A program made the position numbers and the translations under genes. The notes under the pieces were generated by a model. The model did no database searches, was not told where the DNA came from, and saw only the letters and a list, made by a program, of their open reading frames with translations. From NCBI GenBank assembly GCA_046293135.1, contig JBKBPR010000009.1, positions 1 to 35,691 on the forward strand: DNA of 35,691 nt, given 5' to 3'. This DNA is from UBA2638 sp046293135 (GTDB taxonomy: Bacteria; Pseudomonadota; Alphaproteobacteria; Micavibrionales; Micavibrionaceae). Below, piece after piece: positions 8,260-16,429 of this stretch (position 1 is its first letter; every line of letters starts with the position of its first letter).

Positions 8260-10404
8260 ATGGATCCACTTTATCAAATGATTGCAGCATGTGGGGGACT
8301 TGCGCTTCTATATTGTGCGATCGCAACCAAACAAATCATGTCCAAGAGTACGGGCAATGAGAAAATGCAGGAAATCGCGGCCGCGATTCAGGAAGGCGCA
8401 AGCGCTTATCTGAATCGTCAGTACCGTACGATTGCCATGGTGGGTATCGCTGTTGCTGTCGGGCTTTATTACCTTTTGGGTATGTATGTCGCGGTCGGTT
8501 TCGTCATCGGTGCGGTTTTGTCAGGTATTGCCGGATATAACGGTATGCTTGTTTCCGTTCGCGCCAATGTCAGAACAACCCAAGCCGCAACCGAAAGCAT
8601 GTCAAGCGCCTTGAACGTCGCGTTCAAAGCCGGTGCGATTACGGGGATGCTCGTTGTCGGCCTCGGGCTTTTGGGCGTTTTGCTTTACTATGTCTGGCTG
8701 CAAGATGAGCTGGGCTTGGCGGCTGCCGAAGGTGAAGAGCGTACACTGATTTTGCGCCAGATCCTCGAAGGCCTTGTGGCGCTTGGCTTCGGAGCTTCTT
8801 TGATCTCGATCTTCGCACGTTTGGGCGGCGGTATCTTCACCAAGGGTGCGGATGTTGGCGCTGATCTTGTCGGCAAGGTCGAGGCGGGAATCCCCGAGGA
8901 TGACCCACGCAACCCTGCGGTTATTGCCGATAATGTCGGTGATAACGTTGGTGATTGCGCCGGTATGGCCGCTGACTTGTTCGAAACCTACGCCGTGACG
9001 GTTGTAGCGACGATGCTGATTGCGTTCAGCGCGTTTGCTGTGGCGCATGTCGAAGATATGATGACGCTGCCGCTGATTATCGGCGGTGTGTGTATCGTCG
9101 GTTCGGTGCTGGGGACATTCTTCGTCCGTTTGGGTTTTGACAAGAACGTGATGGCGGCTCTGTATAAGGGCTTTATCGCCAGTGCGGTTATCTCGGCTGG
9201 ACTGATCTACTATGTCATGTTCAAGGGCGAGCGCCTCGGTATTGATATGCCGCAGGAGTTTGAGTTGAGCGGTGGCGGTGTCGTCACGATGATGGATCTG
9301 TTCTACTGTATCCTCATCGGTCTTGGCGTAACCGGATTGATCGTCTGGATCACCGAGTATTACACCTCGACAAGCTACCGTCCTGTGCGTTCGGTTGCCA
9401 AGGCTTCCGAAGCGGGTCACGGCACAAACGTTATTCAGGGTCTGGCGATTTCATTGGAATCAACAGCGCTTCCTGTGATTGTGATTTGCGGCGGTATCTA
9501 CGCGGCCTTCACATTTGCGGGATTGTACGGAATTGCGATTGCGGCGACCTCGATGCTGTCATTGGCCGGAATGGTTGTTGCGCTTGATGCGTACGGCCCT
9601 GTGACGGACAATGCTGGCGGTATCGCTGAAATGTCGAAACTCCCTGATGATGTCCGTGAAACGACCGATGCGCTTGATGCTGTCGGTAACACAACAAAGG
9701 CCGTGACAAAGGGCTACGCTATCGGTTCTGCCGGTTTGGCGGCGCTTGTCTTGTTCGCAGCCTATACCGAGGAGATCAAACATTACCTGCCGCAATATGC
9801 TGATCTGGAGTTCCGTCTTCAAGATCCGTTTGTTGTGATCGGTCTGTTTATCGGCGGTTTGTTGCCGTATCTGTTCAGCGCCATGTCAATGACAGCGGTT
9901 GGCCGTGCGGCTTCGTCCGTTGTGGTTGAGGTGCGTCGTCAGTTCCGCGAAATCCCTGGAATCATGGAAGGCAAAGCCAAGCCGGAATACGGTAAATCCG
10001 TTGACCTGCTTACACAGGCTGCAATCCGTGAGATGATCGTTCCGTCACTCTTGCCTGTTGCGGCTCCGGTTGTGGTGTTCTTCACCGTGGCCTTCCTGAC
10101 AGGCAGCTATGAGCCGGCCTTCCAATGTCTGGGCGCGATGCTGCTCGGTACGATTGTGACTGGTATCTTCGTGGCGATTTCCATGACCTCCGGTGGCGGT
10201 GCATGGGACAATGCCAAGAAATATATCGAAGAAGGCAATCATGGCGGTAAGGGTTCCGAAGCCCATAAGGCTGCGGTGACTGGTGATACAGTTGGCGACC
10301 CGTACAAGGATACGGCTGGCCCTGCTGTTAACCCGCTCATCAAGATTGCCAACATCGTTGCGATCTTGCTGGTGGCCGTTATGGCGAAATATATCGGCGT
10401 TTAA
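8260..10404 (+). CDS. hppA: K+-independent proton-translocating membrane pyrophosphatase
   Basis: Integral inner-membrane pump, usually with about 16 helices, that couples pyrophosphate hydrolysis to proton export. The 714-residue length and motifs are typical: GGGIFTKGADVGADLVGK and EDDPRNPAVIADNVGDNVGD form the pyrophosphate site, and GDTVGDPYKDTAGPAVNP lies near the C-terminus. The discriminating motif reads GNTTKAVTKG, with Lys at residue 480 and Thr at 483. K+-dependent enzymes have Ala and Gly at these places, so this is the K+-independent, H+-pumping type. The ATG at 8260 has an excellent AGAGGA site; the TTG at 8245 is not needed. The gene stands alone between two terminators. Confidence 0.97.
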   Translation: MDPLYQMIAACGGLALLYCAIATKQIMSKSTGNEKMQEIAAAIQEGASAYLNRQYRTIAMVGIAVAVGLYYLLGMYVAVGFVIGAVLSGIAGYNGMLVSVRANVRTTQAATESMSSALNVAFKAGAITGMLVVGLGLLGVLLYYVWLQDELGLAAAEGEERTLILRQILEGLVALGFGASLISIFARLGGGIFTKGADVGADLVGKVEAGIPEDDPRNPAVIADNVGDNVGDCAGMAADLFETYAVTVVATMLIAFSAFAVAHVEDMMTLPLIIGGVCIVGSVLGTFFVRLGFDKNVMAALYKGFIASAVISAGLIYYVMFKGERLGIDMPQEFELSGGGVVTMMDLFYCILIGLGVTGLIVWITEYYTSTSYRPVRSVAKASEAGHGTNVIQGLAISLESTALPVIVICGGIYAAFTFAGLYGIAIAATSMLSLAGMVVALDAYGPVTDNAGGIAEMSKLPDDVRETTDALDAVGNTTKAVTKGYAIGSAGLAALVLFAAYTEEIKHYLPQYADLEFRLQDPFVVIGLFIGGLLPYLFSAMSMTAVGRAASSVVVEVRRQFREIPGIMEGKAKPEYGKSVDLLTQAAIREMIVPSLLPVAAPVVVFFTVAFLTGSYEPAFQCLGAMLLGTIVTGIFVAISMTSGGGAWDNAKKYIEEGNHGGKGSEAHKAAVTGDTVGDPYKDTAGPAVNPLIKIANIVAILLVAVMAKYIGV

Positions 10405-10435
10405 TCAAGCGCGCGATAAAGAGTCTAACAATTCT

Positions 10436-10464
10436 AAAAAAGCCCCCTCCGCGGGGCTTTTTTT
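10436..10464 (+). terminator. Rho-independent terminator of hppA
   Basis: The run AAAAAGCCCC, a short loop and GGGGCTTTTTTT forms a strong hairpin with a T-tail, 32 bases after the hppA stop. The A-tract on the 5' side means it could also work on the opposite strand. Confidence 0.92.
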
Positions 10465-10502
10465 GTTGGGGTTGGTGTTATGGGGTTTTGCAGGGATTGC
10501 AC

Positions 10503-10531
10503 TTGACGATTTAGGAATTAAATCATATACT
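10503..10531 (+). promoter_or_regulatory. Orphan sigma70-like promoter pointing into a gene-free stretch
   Basis: TTGACG (10503-10508), exactly 17 bases, then TATACT (10526-10531): five of six matches in each box at ideal spacing. No start codon with a plausible gene follows on this strand before the convergent bamE. If active, it would make a non-coding RNA starting near 10538 that runs through the AGTGGGGCR repeats and into the antisense of bamE. Confidence 0.4.
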
Positions 10532-10612
10532 GGTTTTGGTTAACGGGCGAATTGCGCCTAAAGATTGCTATCATGCTGGCATAAGCCCTATTAAAACGGA
10601 AATCCAAAAAGC

Positions 10613-10718
10613 AAGTGGGGCGAGTGGGGCAAGTGGGGCGAATTGCCCGTAACTTACTGAAACATATAATAAACCTTTCGCCCCACTTAAAGGCCGAGAG
10701 TGGGGCGAGTGGGGCGAA
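10613..10718. repeat. Iterated AGTGGGGCR nonamers with one inverted copy
   Basis: Within the 341-base gene-free interval 10405-10745, AGTGGGGCR occurs three times in tandem (10614-10640), once inverted (TTTCGCCCCACTT, 10676-10688) and twice more in tandem (10699-10716). The copy at 10631-10642 pairs perfectly over 12 bp with 10677-10688 across a 34-base loop, so RNA from either strand could fold into a stable stem. Apart from the hppA terminator and the orphan promoter match, I see no gene or other signal in this interval. It lies between convergent hppA and bamE. Confidence 0.8.
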
Positions 10719-10745
10719 GCCCAAAACGATCTTTTATAGTTTAAT

Positions 10746-11189
10746 TTACTGATCTGTGTTCGGGTTGAATTTTCCGAGATTACCGAAAAACTCCTGCATT
10801 ACGCTTGCATCATTGCCCTTGGTCGGTGTGGAATCGCGGGCGATTGGCACATCAATACGATCCCCGTCGCGCTCGCGAACGGAATTTACAACACCGTCCT
10901 CATCAAACGTCACAATGAAAACGGTTTCGTCTGTGACTTGCGGGTCAAGGATACCGCGCTTTTGAGTTTTCTGGCCGATATAATACCATGTATTGTCATC
11001 GAACGGGGCAACAGTTGTCGGCGAGCCGATCAACCGCAACACATCGGATCTTGTATGTTTTCCGGCCTCAACGCGTTGTACCTGTTCCAGCTCCAGCAAA
11101 TTTCCGCGCTGGTCAATCGTCGGCGTGCAGCCTGCAAGCATAAGGCAGAACGCAGCACCGGCCAATAAATTCGTTCTTTTAAAAATCAT
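10746..11189 (-). CDS. bamE: Outer-membrane assembly lipoprotein BamE (SmpA/OmlA family)
   Basis: Lipoprotein subunit of the BAM complex that folds beta-barrel proteins into the outer membrane. The 147-residue product begins with a lipoprotein signal ending LMLAGC (lipid-bearing C21). The SmpA/OmlA core follows: VEAGKHTRSDVLRLIGSPTTVAPFDDNTWYYIG, then a strand-rich part (TVFIVTFDEDGVVNSVRERDG). The ATG at 11189 is chosen because GGAG lies seven bases upstream; the upstream TTG overlaps that site. The gene is divergent from the cytochrome bc1 chaperone, an arrangement familiar from alphaproteobacteria. The C-terminal 30 residues are polar and probably flexible. Confidence 0.93.
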   Translation of the reverse strand: MIFKRTNLLAGAAFCLMLAGCTPTIDQRGNLLELEQVQRVEAGKHTRSDVLRLIGSPTTVAPFDDNTWYYIGQKTQKRGILDPQVTDETVFIVTFDEDGVVNSVRERDGDRIDVPIARDSTPTKGNDASVMQEFFGNLGKFNPNTDQ

Positions 11190-11272
11190 GGTTTTCTCCA
11201 AAACTTATGCTATATCCAAAGTCTATAACATATCTGTCACATCTGTTTATATGGGATATTCGGAAAAAATCA

Positions 11273-11815
11273 ATGTTTGGTCTGTTTAAAAAGAAGCCGA
11301 AATTCGAAAGCGAGGCGCAGCATGTTTTTGAGCGCCTGCAAAGCCATTCCCGCGCGCCTGTCTTTTATGAGGACTTCAAAATCCCCGATACGCTCGAAGG
11401 GCGTTTCGATTCTTTGACGCTGCATTTATTCTTGATTATTCACCGCATGAAAGCCACAGAGGCGGGGCGTGAATTTTCGCAAACGCTTTTTGATTGCGCC
11501 TTTTCCGTGATCGATCAGGGATATCGGCAAGTCGGGATCAGCGATATGGGCGTGCCCAAGCGCATGAAAAAGTTGATGCTGGCTTTTAACGGACGGCTTC
11601 ATGCTTATGATGAGGCTTTCGAGCAAGCTGATAAACAGGCCTTCGCCGCCGCGCTTGACAAAAACATATACAATATTGTTGCATTGGAGCATGATAGCCG
11701 CGAATTGCAGGGGTTATGCGATTATGCCTTTGCCGTTATGGCGTATCTGGGCGGCGTCAGCGATCAGGATATAATAAACGGTGTCTTTGAATTACCGCTG
11801 CCGAAACTGGCTTAA
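11273..11815 (+). CDS. Ubiquinol-cytochrome c chaperone family protein (CBP3-like)
   Basis: A 180-residue protein of the family related to mitochondrial Cbp3, which helps cytochrome b and bc1 complex assembly. The recognisable core is FDSLTLHLFLIIHRMK, FSQTLFDCAFSVIDQGYRQVGISDMGVPKRMKKLMLAFNGRLHAYDEAF, followed by a helical C-terminus (YAFAVMAYLGGVSDQDI). The basic N-terminus MFGLFKKKPK is typical of the family. The ATG at 11273 is preferred to the upstream start at 11207 because the extra 22 residues read through the intergenic region. Position between bamE and the DUF177 gene is conserved in alphaproteobacteria and supports the call. No membrane segment is evident, so it probably acts at the cytoplasmic face. 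Confidence 0.88.
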   Translation: MFGLFKKKPKFESEAQHVFERLQSHSRAPVFYEDFKIPDTLEGRFDSLTLHLFLIIHRMKATEAGREFSQTLFDCAFSVIDQGYRQVGISDMGVPKRMKKLMLAFNGRLHAYDEAFEQADKQAFAAALDKNIYNIVALEHDSRELQGLCDYAFAVMAYLGGVSDQDIINGVFELPLPKLA

Positions 11816-11873
11816 ACTGGCTTAAAAAAGCACGGGAATAATATCAAACAACTATAAAGTGGAGCATAACATT

Positions 11874-12488
11874 ATGAGCGCATCACCACAGACCATAGAG
11901 GCGGATATTCCGTTTTCTCATAAAATCTCGGCGGAATCGGCGGGGGTTGAGGTTGAAAAGCTGACCATTACAGCCAGCCCAGAGGAAAATAAGGCGCTGG
12001 CGGCACATTTGAATATCCAAGGCCTTGAGGACTTACGCGCTGATATCAAGCTGGAGCGGATACGCGGCGGGCGGGTGATCCATGTCAGCGGTGTTATTCG
12101 TGGTAAGATCGAGCAAATCTGCGTGAAATCGCTAGAGTCTTTTCAAACCGAGCTTTCCGAAACATTCGAGGCATGGTACGCCGACCCAGAGCAGGCCGTA
12201 TCTTTCCAAAAAGCCAAGCAAAAAAAGGAGTTAGAGCGTCAGCAGGGGGAAGCGCCGATGATTGCGGAGGAAGATGAGCCAGAACCAATTCAAGACGGTA
12301 TGCTTGATCTTGGTGATACGGTGCGGCAGTTCCTCTCGCTTGCGATTGACCCATATCCCGTTAACCCTGAAGTGCTGAACAAGGCGGCGGAAGAGCGCTC
12401 GGAGCATGTGATCCATCAGGAAGAGGACGTGACGGATAAAAACCCGTTTGCCGCGCTGAAGGACTGGAAAAGCAAACTTGAAGAATAA
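11874..12488 (+). CDS. yceD: YceD/DUF177 family protein (23S rRNA accumulation)
   Basis: Member of the DUF177 family, whose bacterial and plant members are needed for normal 23S rRNA accumulation. The 204-residue protein shows the family pattern: SGVIRGKIEQICVKSLESF in the middle, then an acidic stretch, then EPIQDGMLDLGDTVRQFLSLAIDPYPVNPE. The C-terminus ends NPFAALKDWKSKL, as in many members. The ATG at 11874 has GGAG nine bases upstream; the in-frame GTG at 11859 overlaps that site. It lies 86 bases before rpmF, the neighbour it has in most bacteria, and the pair is probably co-transcribed. Confidence 0.9.
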   Translation: MSASPQTIEADIPFSHKISAESAGVEVEKLTITASPEENKALAAHLNIQGLEDLRADIKLERIRGGRVIHVSGVIRGKIEQICVKSLESFQTELSETFEAWYADPEQAVSFQKAKQKKELERQQGEAPMIAEEDEPEPIQDGMLDLGDTVRQFLSLAIDPYPVNPEVLNKAAEERSEHVIHQEEDVTDKNPFAALKDWKSKLEE

Positions 12489-12574
12489 ACGCAATAAATC
12501 TCTTGCTTTGTCGCGGAAATTTGTATAAAAACGCATTTCATTTTGAACGTTTATAGAATAAGAGAGCTAGAAAA

Positions 12575-12754
12575 ATGGCTGTTCCAAAGAGAAAAACAAC
12601 ACCGTCCAAACGCAACATGCGCCGCGCTCATGACGCGCTGAGTGTTGAGAATTGGGTTGAAGATTCACACACAGGCGAACCGAAGCGCCGCCACCATATT
12701 GACCTGAAAACAGGTATGTATAAGGGCAAGCAGGTTATCGCGACCCGCGATTAA
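12575..12754 (+). CDS. rpmF: 50S ribosomal protein L32
   Basis: A 59-residue basic protein starting MAVPKRKTTPSKRNMRRAHD, the signature of L32, and ending GMYKGKQVIATRD. Alphaproteobacterial L32 lacks the zinc cysteines found in some other phyla, and none are present here. The start ATG follows AGAGAGCTAG. The yceD-rpmF-plsX-fabH order matches the classic ribosome and lipid initiation cluster. Confidence 0.96.
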   Translation: MAVPKRKTTPSKRNMRRAHDALSVENWVEDSHTGEPKRRHHIDLKTGMYKGKQVIATRD

Positions 12755-12773
12755 TGCGATTAATTCTATTGCC

Positions 12774-12832
12774 GAGCCTTAACTTTTGCTGTTCTGCAAT
12801 TCTGGTATAAGGCTCTGCAAAGCTTCTTTTTT
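12774..12832 (+). promoter_or_regulatory. Inverted repeat between rpmF and plsX
   Basis: GAGCCTTA (12774-12781) and TAAGGCTC (12808-12815) are perfect 8-bp arms separated by 26 bases, followed after 11 bases by six T residues (12827-12832). The distance to the T-run makes this a poor classical terminator, but it could reduce read-through from rpmF into plsX. Confidence 0.35.
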
Positions 12833-12897
12833 GTTTGTATTTTGTCATCTGTATCAGATTGTTAAATCCCTGAACCAAGAGCAAAAAGGTTACCCGC

Positions 12898-13950
12898 GTG
12901 CCTGAAACCACGAAAATCGCACTGGATGCAATGGGTGGCGATATCGGGCCGGGCGCTGCCATTCCTGCGGCGGCGGCGGTGCTCAAGGATAATCCATCTG
13001 TAGAATTTTTGTTTTTCGGCGATGAAAAAGAAATCGCCATGGCTTTGAGCAATTTTCCGGCTCTGCAAAAATCCTCCCAAATTATTCATACCGATAAAAA
13101 AATCTCCAGCGATGAAAAGCCTTCCAATGCCATTCGCCTCGGTAAGGGCAGCTCGATGTATCTGGCGATTGAGGCGGTGCGCGACGGTAAGGCGGATGCG
13201 ATTGTGTCGGGCGGCAATACAGGCGCGTTGATGGCGCTGGCGAAGTTAATCCTGAAATCGATGCCGGGAGTGCATAGGCCTGCTCTCGCCAGCATTTTTC
13301 CCGGAACGCAGGGCAATTCTATTATGCTGGATCTGGGCGCAAATGTTCTTGTTGATGCGGAAACTCTGACGCAATTTGCGATTATGGGCGCTGTGTTCGC
13401 GGGCGTACAAAAAAAAATCACAACGCCTACGCTGGGGCTTTTGAATGTCGGGACAGAGGACACAAAAGGCCCCGATCACGTCAAGGCGGCGGCGGCGATT
13501 TTAAAGCGCTTGTCTTTTCCGGGGCAATATGTCGGTTATGTCGAGGGCAATGATATTACGGTCGGCAAGGTGGATGTGATTGTCTGTGACGGCTATGCGG
13601 GGAATATCGCGCTGAAGGCCGTTGAGGGTACGGGCAAGATGCTCGGTGAATTCTTGAGCAGAACCCTCCGCGCTGATCCGTTGGCGATTTTGGGAGGTGC
13701 TTTGTCCTATTTTGCCTTCAAGCGCCTCAAGAAACAGCTCGATCCACGGCAATATAATGGCGGTGTGTTTTTGGGCTTGAACGGAATTTGCGTCAAAAGC
13801 CACGGCAGCAGTGATGAGGTTGGGTTTGCAACCGCAATCAAACTGGCGCTGAATATGGCGCAGCAAGGCTATATTCAATCCACAGCCGATCAGATTGCGC
13901 ATCTCTTGACGCAGGAAAATATCGTTGCCGAAGAAATGTATAGAGATTAA
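12898..13950 (+). CDS. plsX: Phosphate acyltransferase PlsX
   Basis: Converts acyl-ACP to acyl-phosphate, the donor used by PlsY for the first acylation of glycerol-3-phosphate. It acts as a peripheral protein at the inner membrane. Motifs are clear: IALDAMGGDIGPGAAIPAA at the N-terminus, VSGGNTGALMALAK at about 100-113, and SHGSSDEVGFATAI near the C-terminus. Length (350 residues) is typical. The start is GTG at 12898, with AAGG eight bases upstream; no ATG fits better. It is followed 47 bases later by fabH, with which it is probably co-transcribed. Confidence 0.95.
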   Translation: MPETTKIALDAMGGDIGPGAAIPAAAAVLKDNPSVEFLFFGDEKEIAMALSNFPALQKSSQIIHTDKKISSDEKPSNAIRLGKGSSMYLAIEAVRDGKADAIVSGGNTGALMALAKLILKSMPGVHRPALASIFPGTQGNSIMLDLGANVLVDAETLTQFAIMGAVFAGVQKKITTPTLGLLNVGTEDTKGPDHVKAAAAILKRLSFPGQYVGYVEGNDITVGKVDVIVCDGYAGNIALKAVEGTGKMLGEFLSRTLRADPLAILGGALSYFAFKRLKKQLDPRQYNGGVFLGLNGICVKSHGSSDEVGFATAIKLALNMAQQGYIQSTADQIAHLLTQENIVAEEMYRD

Positions 13951-13997
13951 AGAGAATAAGATTAGAGAGAAAATAATAGGGCAGGGGTGAATTGAAT

Positions 13998-14981
13998 ATG
14001 GTATTGCGCGCCGTTATTGCAGCCACAGGGCGTTATCTTCCGGAAAAAATCGTCAGCAACAAGGATTTGGAAAAAATCGTTGATACGAATGATGAATGGA
14101 TCGAGCAGCGCAGCGGAATCAAAACGCGTCACTTTGCCGCCGAAAACCAAAGCGCCGCCGATCTGGCGATTGAGGCTGCGAGAGATTTGATCCGCTCCGG
14201 CAATATCGACCCGCAAGAGATTGATTGCATTATCGTGGCAACAACCACGCCCGATCAGACGTTTCCATCCGTTGCAGTGAAGGTTCAGGCTGCGCTTGAT
14301 ATCCCCCCTTGTACGGCCTTTGATGTACAGGCGGTGTGTACGGGATTTGTATATGCGTTCAGCATCGCCAATAGCATGATTGTCAGCGGTCAGGTCAAAA
14401 GGGTGCTCGTGATCGGGGCGGAGAAAATGTCCTCCATTTTAAATTGGGAGGACCGCACGACCTGCGTACTTTTCGGTGACGGGGCGGGGGCGGTGCTGCT
14501 TGAGGCGCAAGAGAATACGGGCGCAAATGGCTCGCTGAGCGATCAGGGAGTGCTATCCTCCCATCTTTATGCCGAGGGTCGTTTGAAAGATATTCTGTAT
14601 GTCGATGGCGGTGTCTCCAGCACGAAAACGACGGGACATATCGTCATGCAGGGCAAAGAGGTCTTTAAATACGCCGTGCAATTCATGTCCGATGTCGTGA
14701 CCGAAGTTTTGGAAAAGAATAAGATTACAACGCTCGATATTGACTGGCTCATCCCGCATCAGGCCAATATCCGCATTATTGAAGCCATTGCCAAAAGGCT
14801 GGATTTGCCGATGGAAAAAGTGATCGTAACGGTGCGCGATCACGGCAATACGTCGGCGGCCTCAATTCCGCTGGCGCTCGATCAGGCGATCAAAAGCGGA
14901 CGCATCAAGCGCGGTGATATGCTCCTGATCGAGGGGATGGGCGGCGGCCTGACATGGGGCGCGGTTCTGGCGCGCTATTGA
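13998..14981 (+). CDS. fabH: Beta-ketoacyl-ACP synthase III
   Basis: Starts type II fatty acid synthesis by condensing acetyl-CoA with malonyl-ACP. The catalytic triad is visible: C114 in QAVCTGF, H254 in LIPHQAN and N284 in DHGNTSAASI. The C-terminal EGMGGGLTWGAVLARY is the usual ending. The ATG at 13998 gives 327 residues; a TTG two codons earlier is possible and has the closer ribosome site (AGGGGTGA). No dedicated terminator is obvious in the 195-base gap after it, which holds a small GTGCG/CGCAC hairpin at about 15032-15044. Confidence 0.96.
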   Translation: MVLRAVIAATGRYLPEKIVSNKDLEKIVDTNDEWIEQRSGIKTRHFAAENQSAADLAIEAARDLIRSGNIDPQEIDCIIVATTTPDQTFPSVAVKVQAALDIPPCTAFDVQAVCTGFVYAFSIANSMIVSGQVKRVLVIGAEKMSSILNWEDRTTCVLFGDGAGAVLLEAQENTGANGSLSDQGVLSSHLYAEGRLKDILYVDGGVSSTKTTGHIVMQGKEVFKYAVQFMSDVVTEVLEKNKITTLDIDWLIPHQANIRIIEAIAKRLDLPMEKVIVTVRDHGNTSAASIPLALDQAIKSGRIKRGDMLLIEGMGGGLTWGAVLARY

Positions 14982-15176
14982 TATTGATTGCCGCTCATTG
15001 CTATTTATCGCTCATAAGCTAAGGCTAATAGCGTGCGCGACGCACTTCAAAGCCGTGCGCTTAACTATTGTAGAAATTCAAAAATTTGCGGATAGAGTTG
15101 GAATGCGTGTTGACGCAAGCGCGTGTTGTGATTACTCTGAAATTGTCTCAGAAAAAATAGAGTAAGGTAAAACACA

Positions 15177-15470
15177 ATGGATAATCGCACTATAACCCGT
15201 GCTGATCTCGCGGAAGCTGTTTACGAAGAAGTCGGCCTGTCGCGCAATGAATCGGCTGACCTTGTTGAAAGCGTGATCGAGGAAATCTCAAACGCATTGG
15301 TCGGGGGCGATAGCGTGAAAATTTCATCCTTCGGCAGCTTTGCCATCAAAACAAAATCCGAACGTATCGGGCGTAATCCGAAAACGGGAGTCGAAGTGCC
15401 GATCTCCCCGCGCAAGGTTCTGGTGTTCAAGGCCTCGCATGTTTTAAAAGACCGCATTAATGGCAAATAA
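15177..15470 (+). CDS. ihfA: Integration host factor alpha subunit
   Basis: A 97-residue DNA-bending protein of the HU/IHF family. The body ADLAEAVYEEVGLSRNESADLVE matches IHF-alpha, and the arm RIGRNPKTGVEVPISPRK carries the conserved proline used for intercalation in the minor groove. It pairs with IHF-beta encoded elsewhere. It follows fabH and precedes a MerR-type gene, the normal order in alphaproteobacteria. The 195-base upstream gap probably holds its promoter; a TTGACG lies about 65 bases before the ATG, but I cannot find a convincing -10 partner. Confidence 0.95.
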   Translation: MDNRTITRADLAEAVYEEVGLSRNESADLVESVIEEISNALVGGDSVKISSFGSFAIKTKSERIGRNPKTGVEVPISPRKVLVFKASHVLKDRINGK

Positions 15471-15528
15471 TTTTTTCAGTACAAAAATATAAAACAAACT
15501 TATTCGATCTATCATGCAGGAGAAACCG

Positions 15529-16137
15529 ATGATAAATGTCCAGACAGGGAAAGCCGGAAACAACGATAACAGCGTTCAAGGGAACGTCACATCGTCGGGC
15601 GCACTTAATAAACAAGACAAAGACGATAAGGCGAAAAAATCCAAAAACGCCTTCCGCACAATCAGCGAGGTCGCCGATGAACTTGGCGTGCAGCAACATG
15701 TATTGCGCTTTTGGGAAACCAAATTCTCGCAGATCCGCCCCTTAAAAAGAGGCGGCGGGCGCAGATATTACCGCCCTGAAGACATTATCGTTCTCAAGCG
15801 TATCCATGAATTGCTCTACACCGAAGGTTATACGATCAAGGGCGTGCAAAAGCTGTTCCGCACCAATGGCAAGCAATCTGTTCTTGATGGCGATGTCGTG
15901 CAGGCTGTTCAAAACAGCGCGCTTGAAGATTTCGAGACAGAGAGCGCCAGCGCGGAAAAGCCTGAGGCGGCGGCTGCCGCTGCTGCGGCATTCAACACAG
16001 CTCCGCAATCCGCTCAGGAGAATGCGCCGCAAAGTGTTGAGATTGTCGGCATGAGCGAGCAGCAAAAACAAATGCTGACCGATGCGCTTTATGAATTGCA
16101 TGAACTGCGCGATATCGTCAGCGGCGTTCGCTCTTAA
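15529..16137 (+). CDS. MerR-family transcriptional regulator
   Basis: A 202-residue protein with a winged helix-turn-helix of MerR type at residues 43-112 (FRTISEVADELGVQQHVLRF, then KRGGGRRYYRPEDIIVL and LLYTEGYTIKGVQKLF). It is preceded by a 40-residue charged, disordered N-terminus and followed by an Ala/Glu-rich linker (about 140-170). A short C-terminal helix (QKQMLTDALYELHELRDIVSG) could serve for dimerisation. No cysteines or other effector-binding signature are visible, so the signal is unknown. The ATG at 15529 has AGGAG six bases upstream; the ATG at 15514 overlaps that site. This regulator habitually follows ihfA in alphaproteobacteria, and its targets are not evident from sequence. 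Confidence 0.9.
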   Translation: MINVQTGKAGNNDNSVQGNVTSSGALNKQDKDDKAKKSKNAFRTISEVADELGVQQHVLRFWETKFSQIRPLKRGGGRRYYRPEDIIVLKRIHELLYTEGYTIKGVQKLFRTNGKQSVLDGDVVQAVQNSALEDFETESASAEKPEAAAAAAAAFNTAPQSAQENAPQSVEIVGMSEQQKQMLTDALYELHELRDIVSGVRS

Positions 16138-16235
16138 TTATTTGAACGACGGCATATATAGAGAGCGATATAATTGGCGGCCGCGGCGTAAATAACTTGC
16201 GATTTGCGCGGATATAAATTAAACAAGTCTTCAAT

Positions 16236-16312
16236 CGGAACGTGGCGCAGCCTGGTAGCGCACTTGCATGGGGTGCAAGGGGTCGGAGGTTCGAATCCTC
16301 TCGTTCCGACCA
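16236..16312 (+). tRNA. tRNA-Pro (anticodon GGG)
   Basis: A 77-base cloverleaf with a perfect 7-bp acceptor stem (CGGAACG / CGTTCCG), the C1 start typical of bacterial tRNA-Pro, D-arm GCGCAGCCTGGTAGCGC, anticodon stem CTTGC/GCAAG with loop ATGGGGT (anticodon GGG), T-arm GGAGGTTCGAATCCTC and encoded CCA. A -10-like TATAAA lies at 16213-16218. It follows the MerR gene, as in relatives. Confidence 0.97.
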
Positions 16313-16362
16313 GCCTTCGCCCTTATGGGCTTCGGCTGGCTTACGCCGTCGGAAGCGTAAGC
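16310..16362 (+). other. Two consecutive hairpins after tRNA-Pro
   Basis: Hairpin one: CCAGCC (16310-16315), a TTC/TTC internal loop, GCCC, TTAT loop, GGGC, then GGCTGG (16334-16339); it uses the tRNA CCA end. Hairpin two: GCTTACGC (16339-16346) pairs perfectly with GCGTAAGC (16355-16362). Neither has a T-tail, so they look more like processing or transcript-end structures than classical terminators. Confidence 0.6.
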
Positions 16363-16429
16363 GGAGATGGTGTAAAGCGGACGGAACCGGTCGATTTATA
16401 AAGTTCTCAAATAAGCTTGGAAACGCTTA

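Noticed and set aside
10283..10543. 86-codon plus-strand frame overlapping the hppA 3' end and its terminator, with a hydrophobic tail
   Set aside because: It lies mostly in another frame of hppA, runs through a strong terminator hairpin and has no ribosome site.
10613..10718. Possible G-quadruplex in the AGTGGGGCR repeats
   Set aside because: Only three G4 runs are close together (10614-10640); the next two are about 60 bases away, so the usual four-run pattern is not met.
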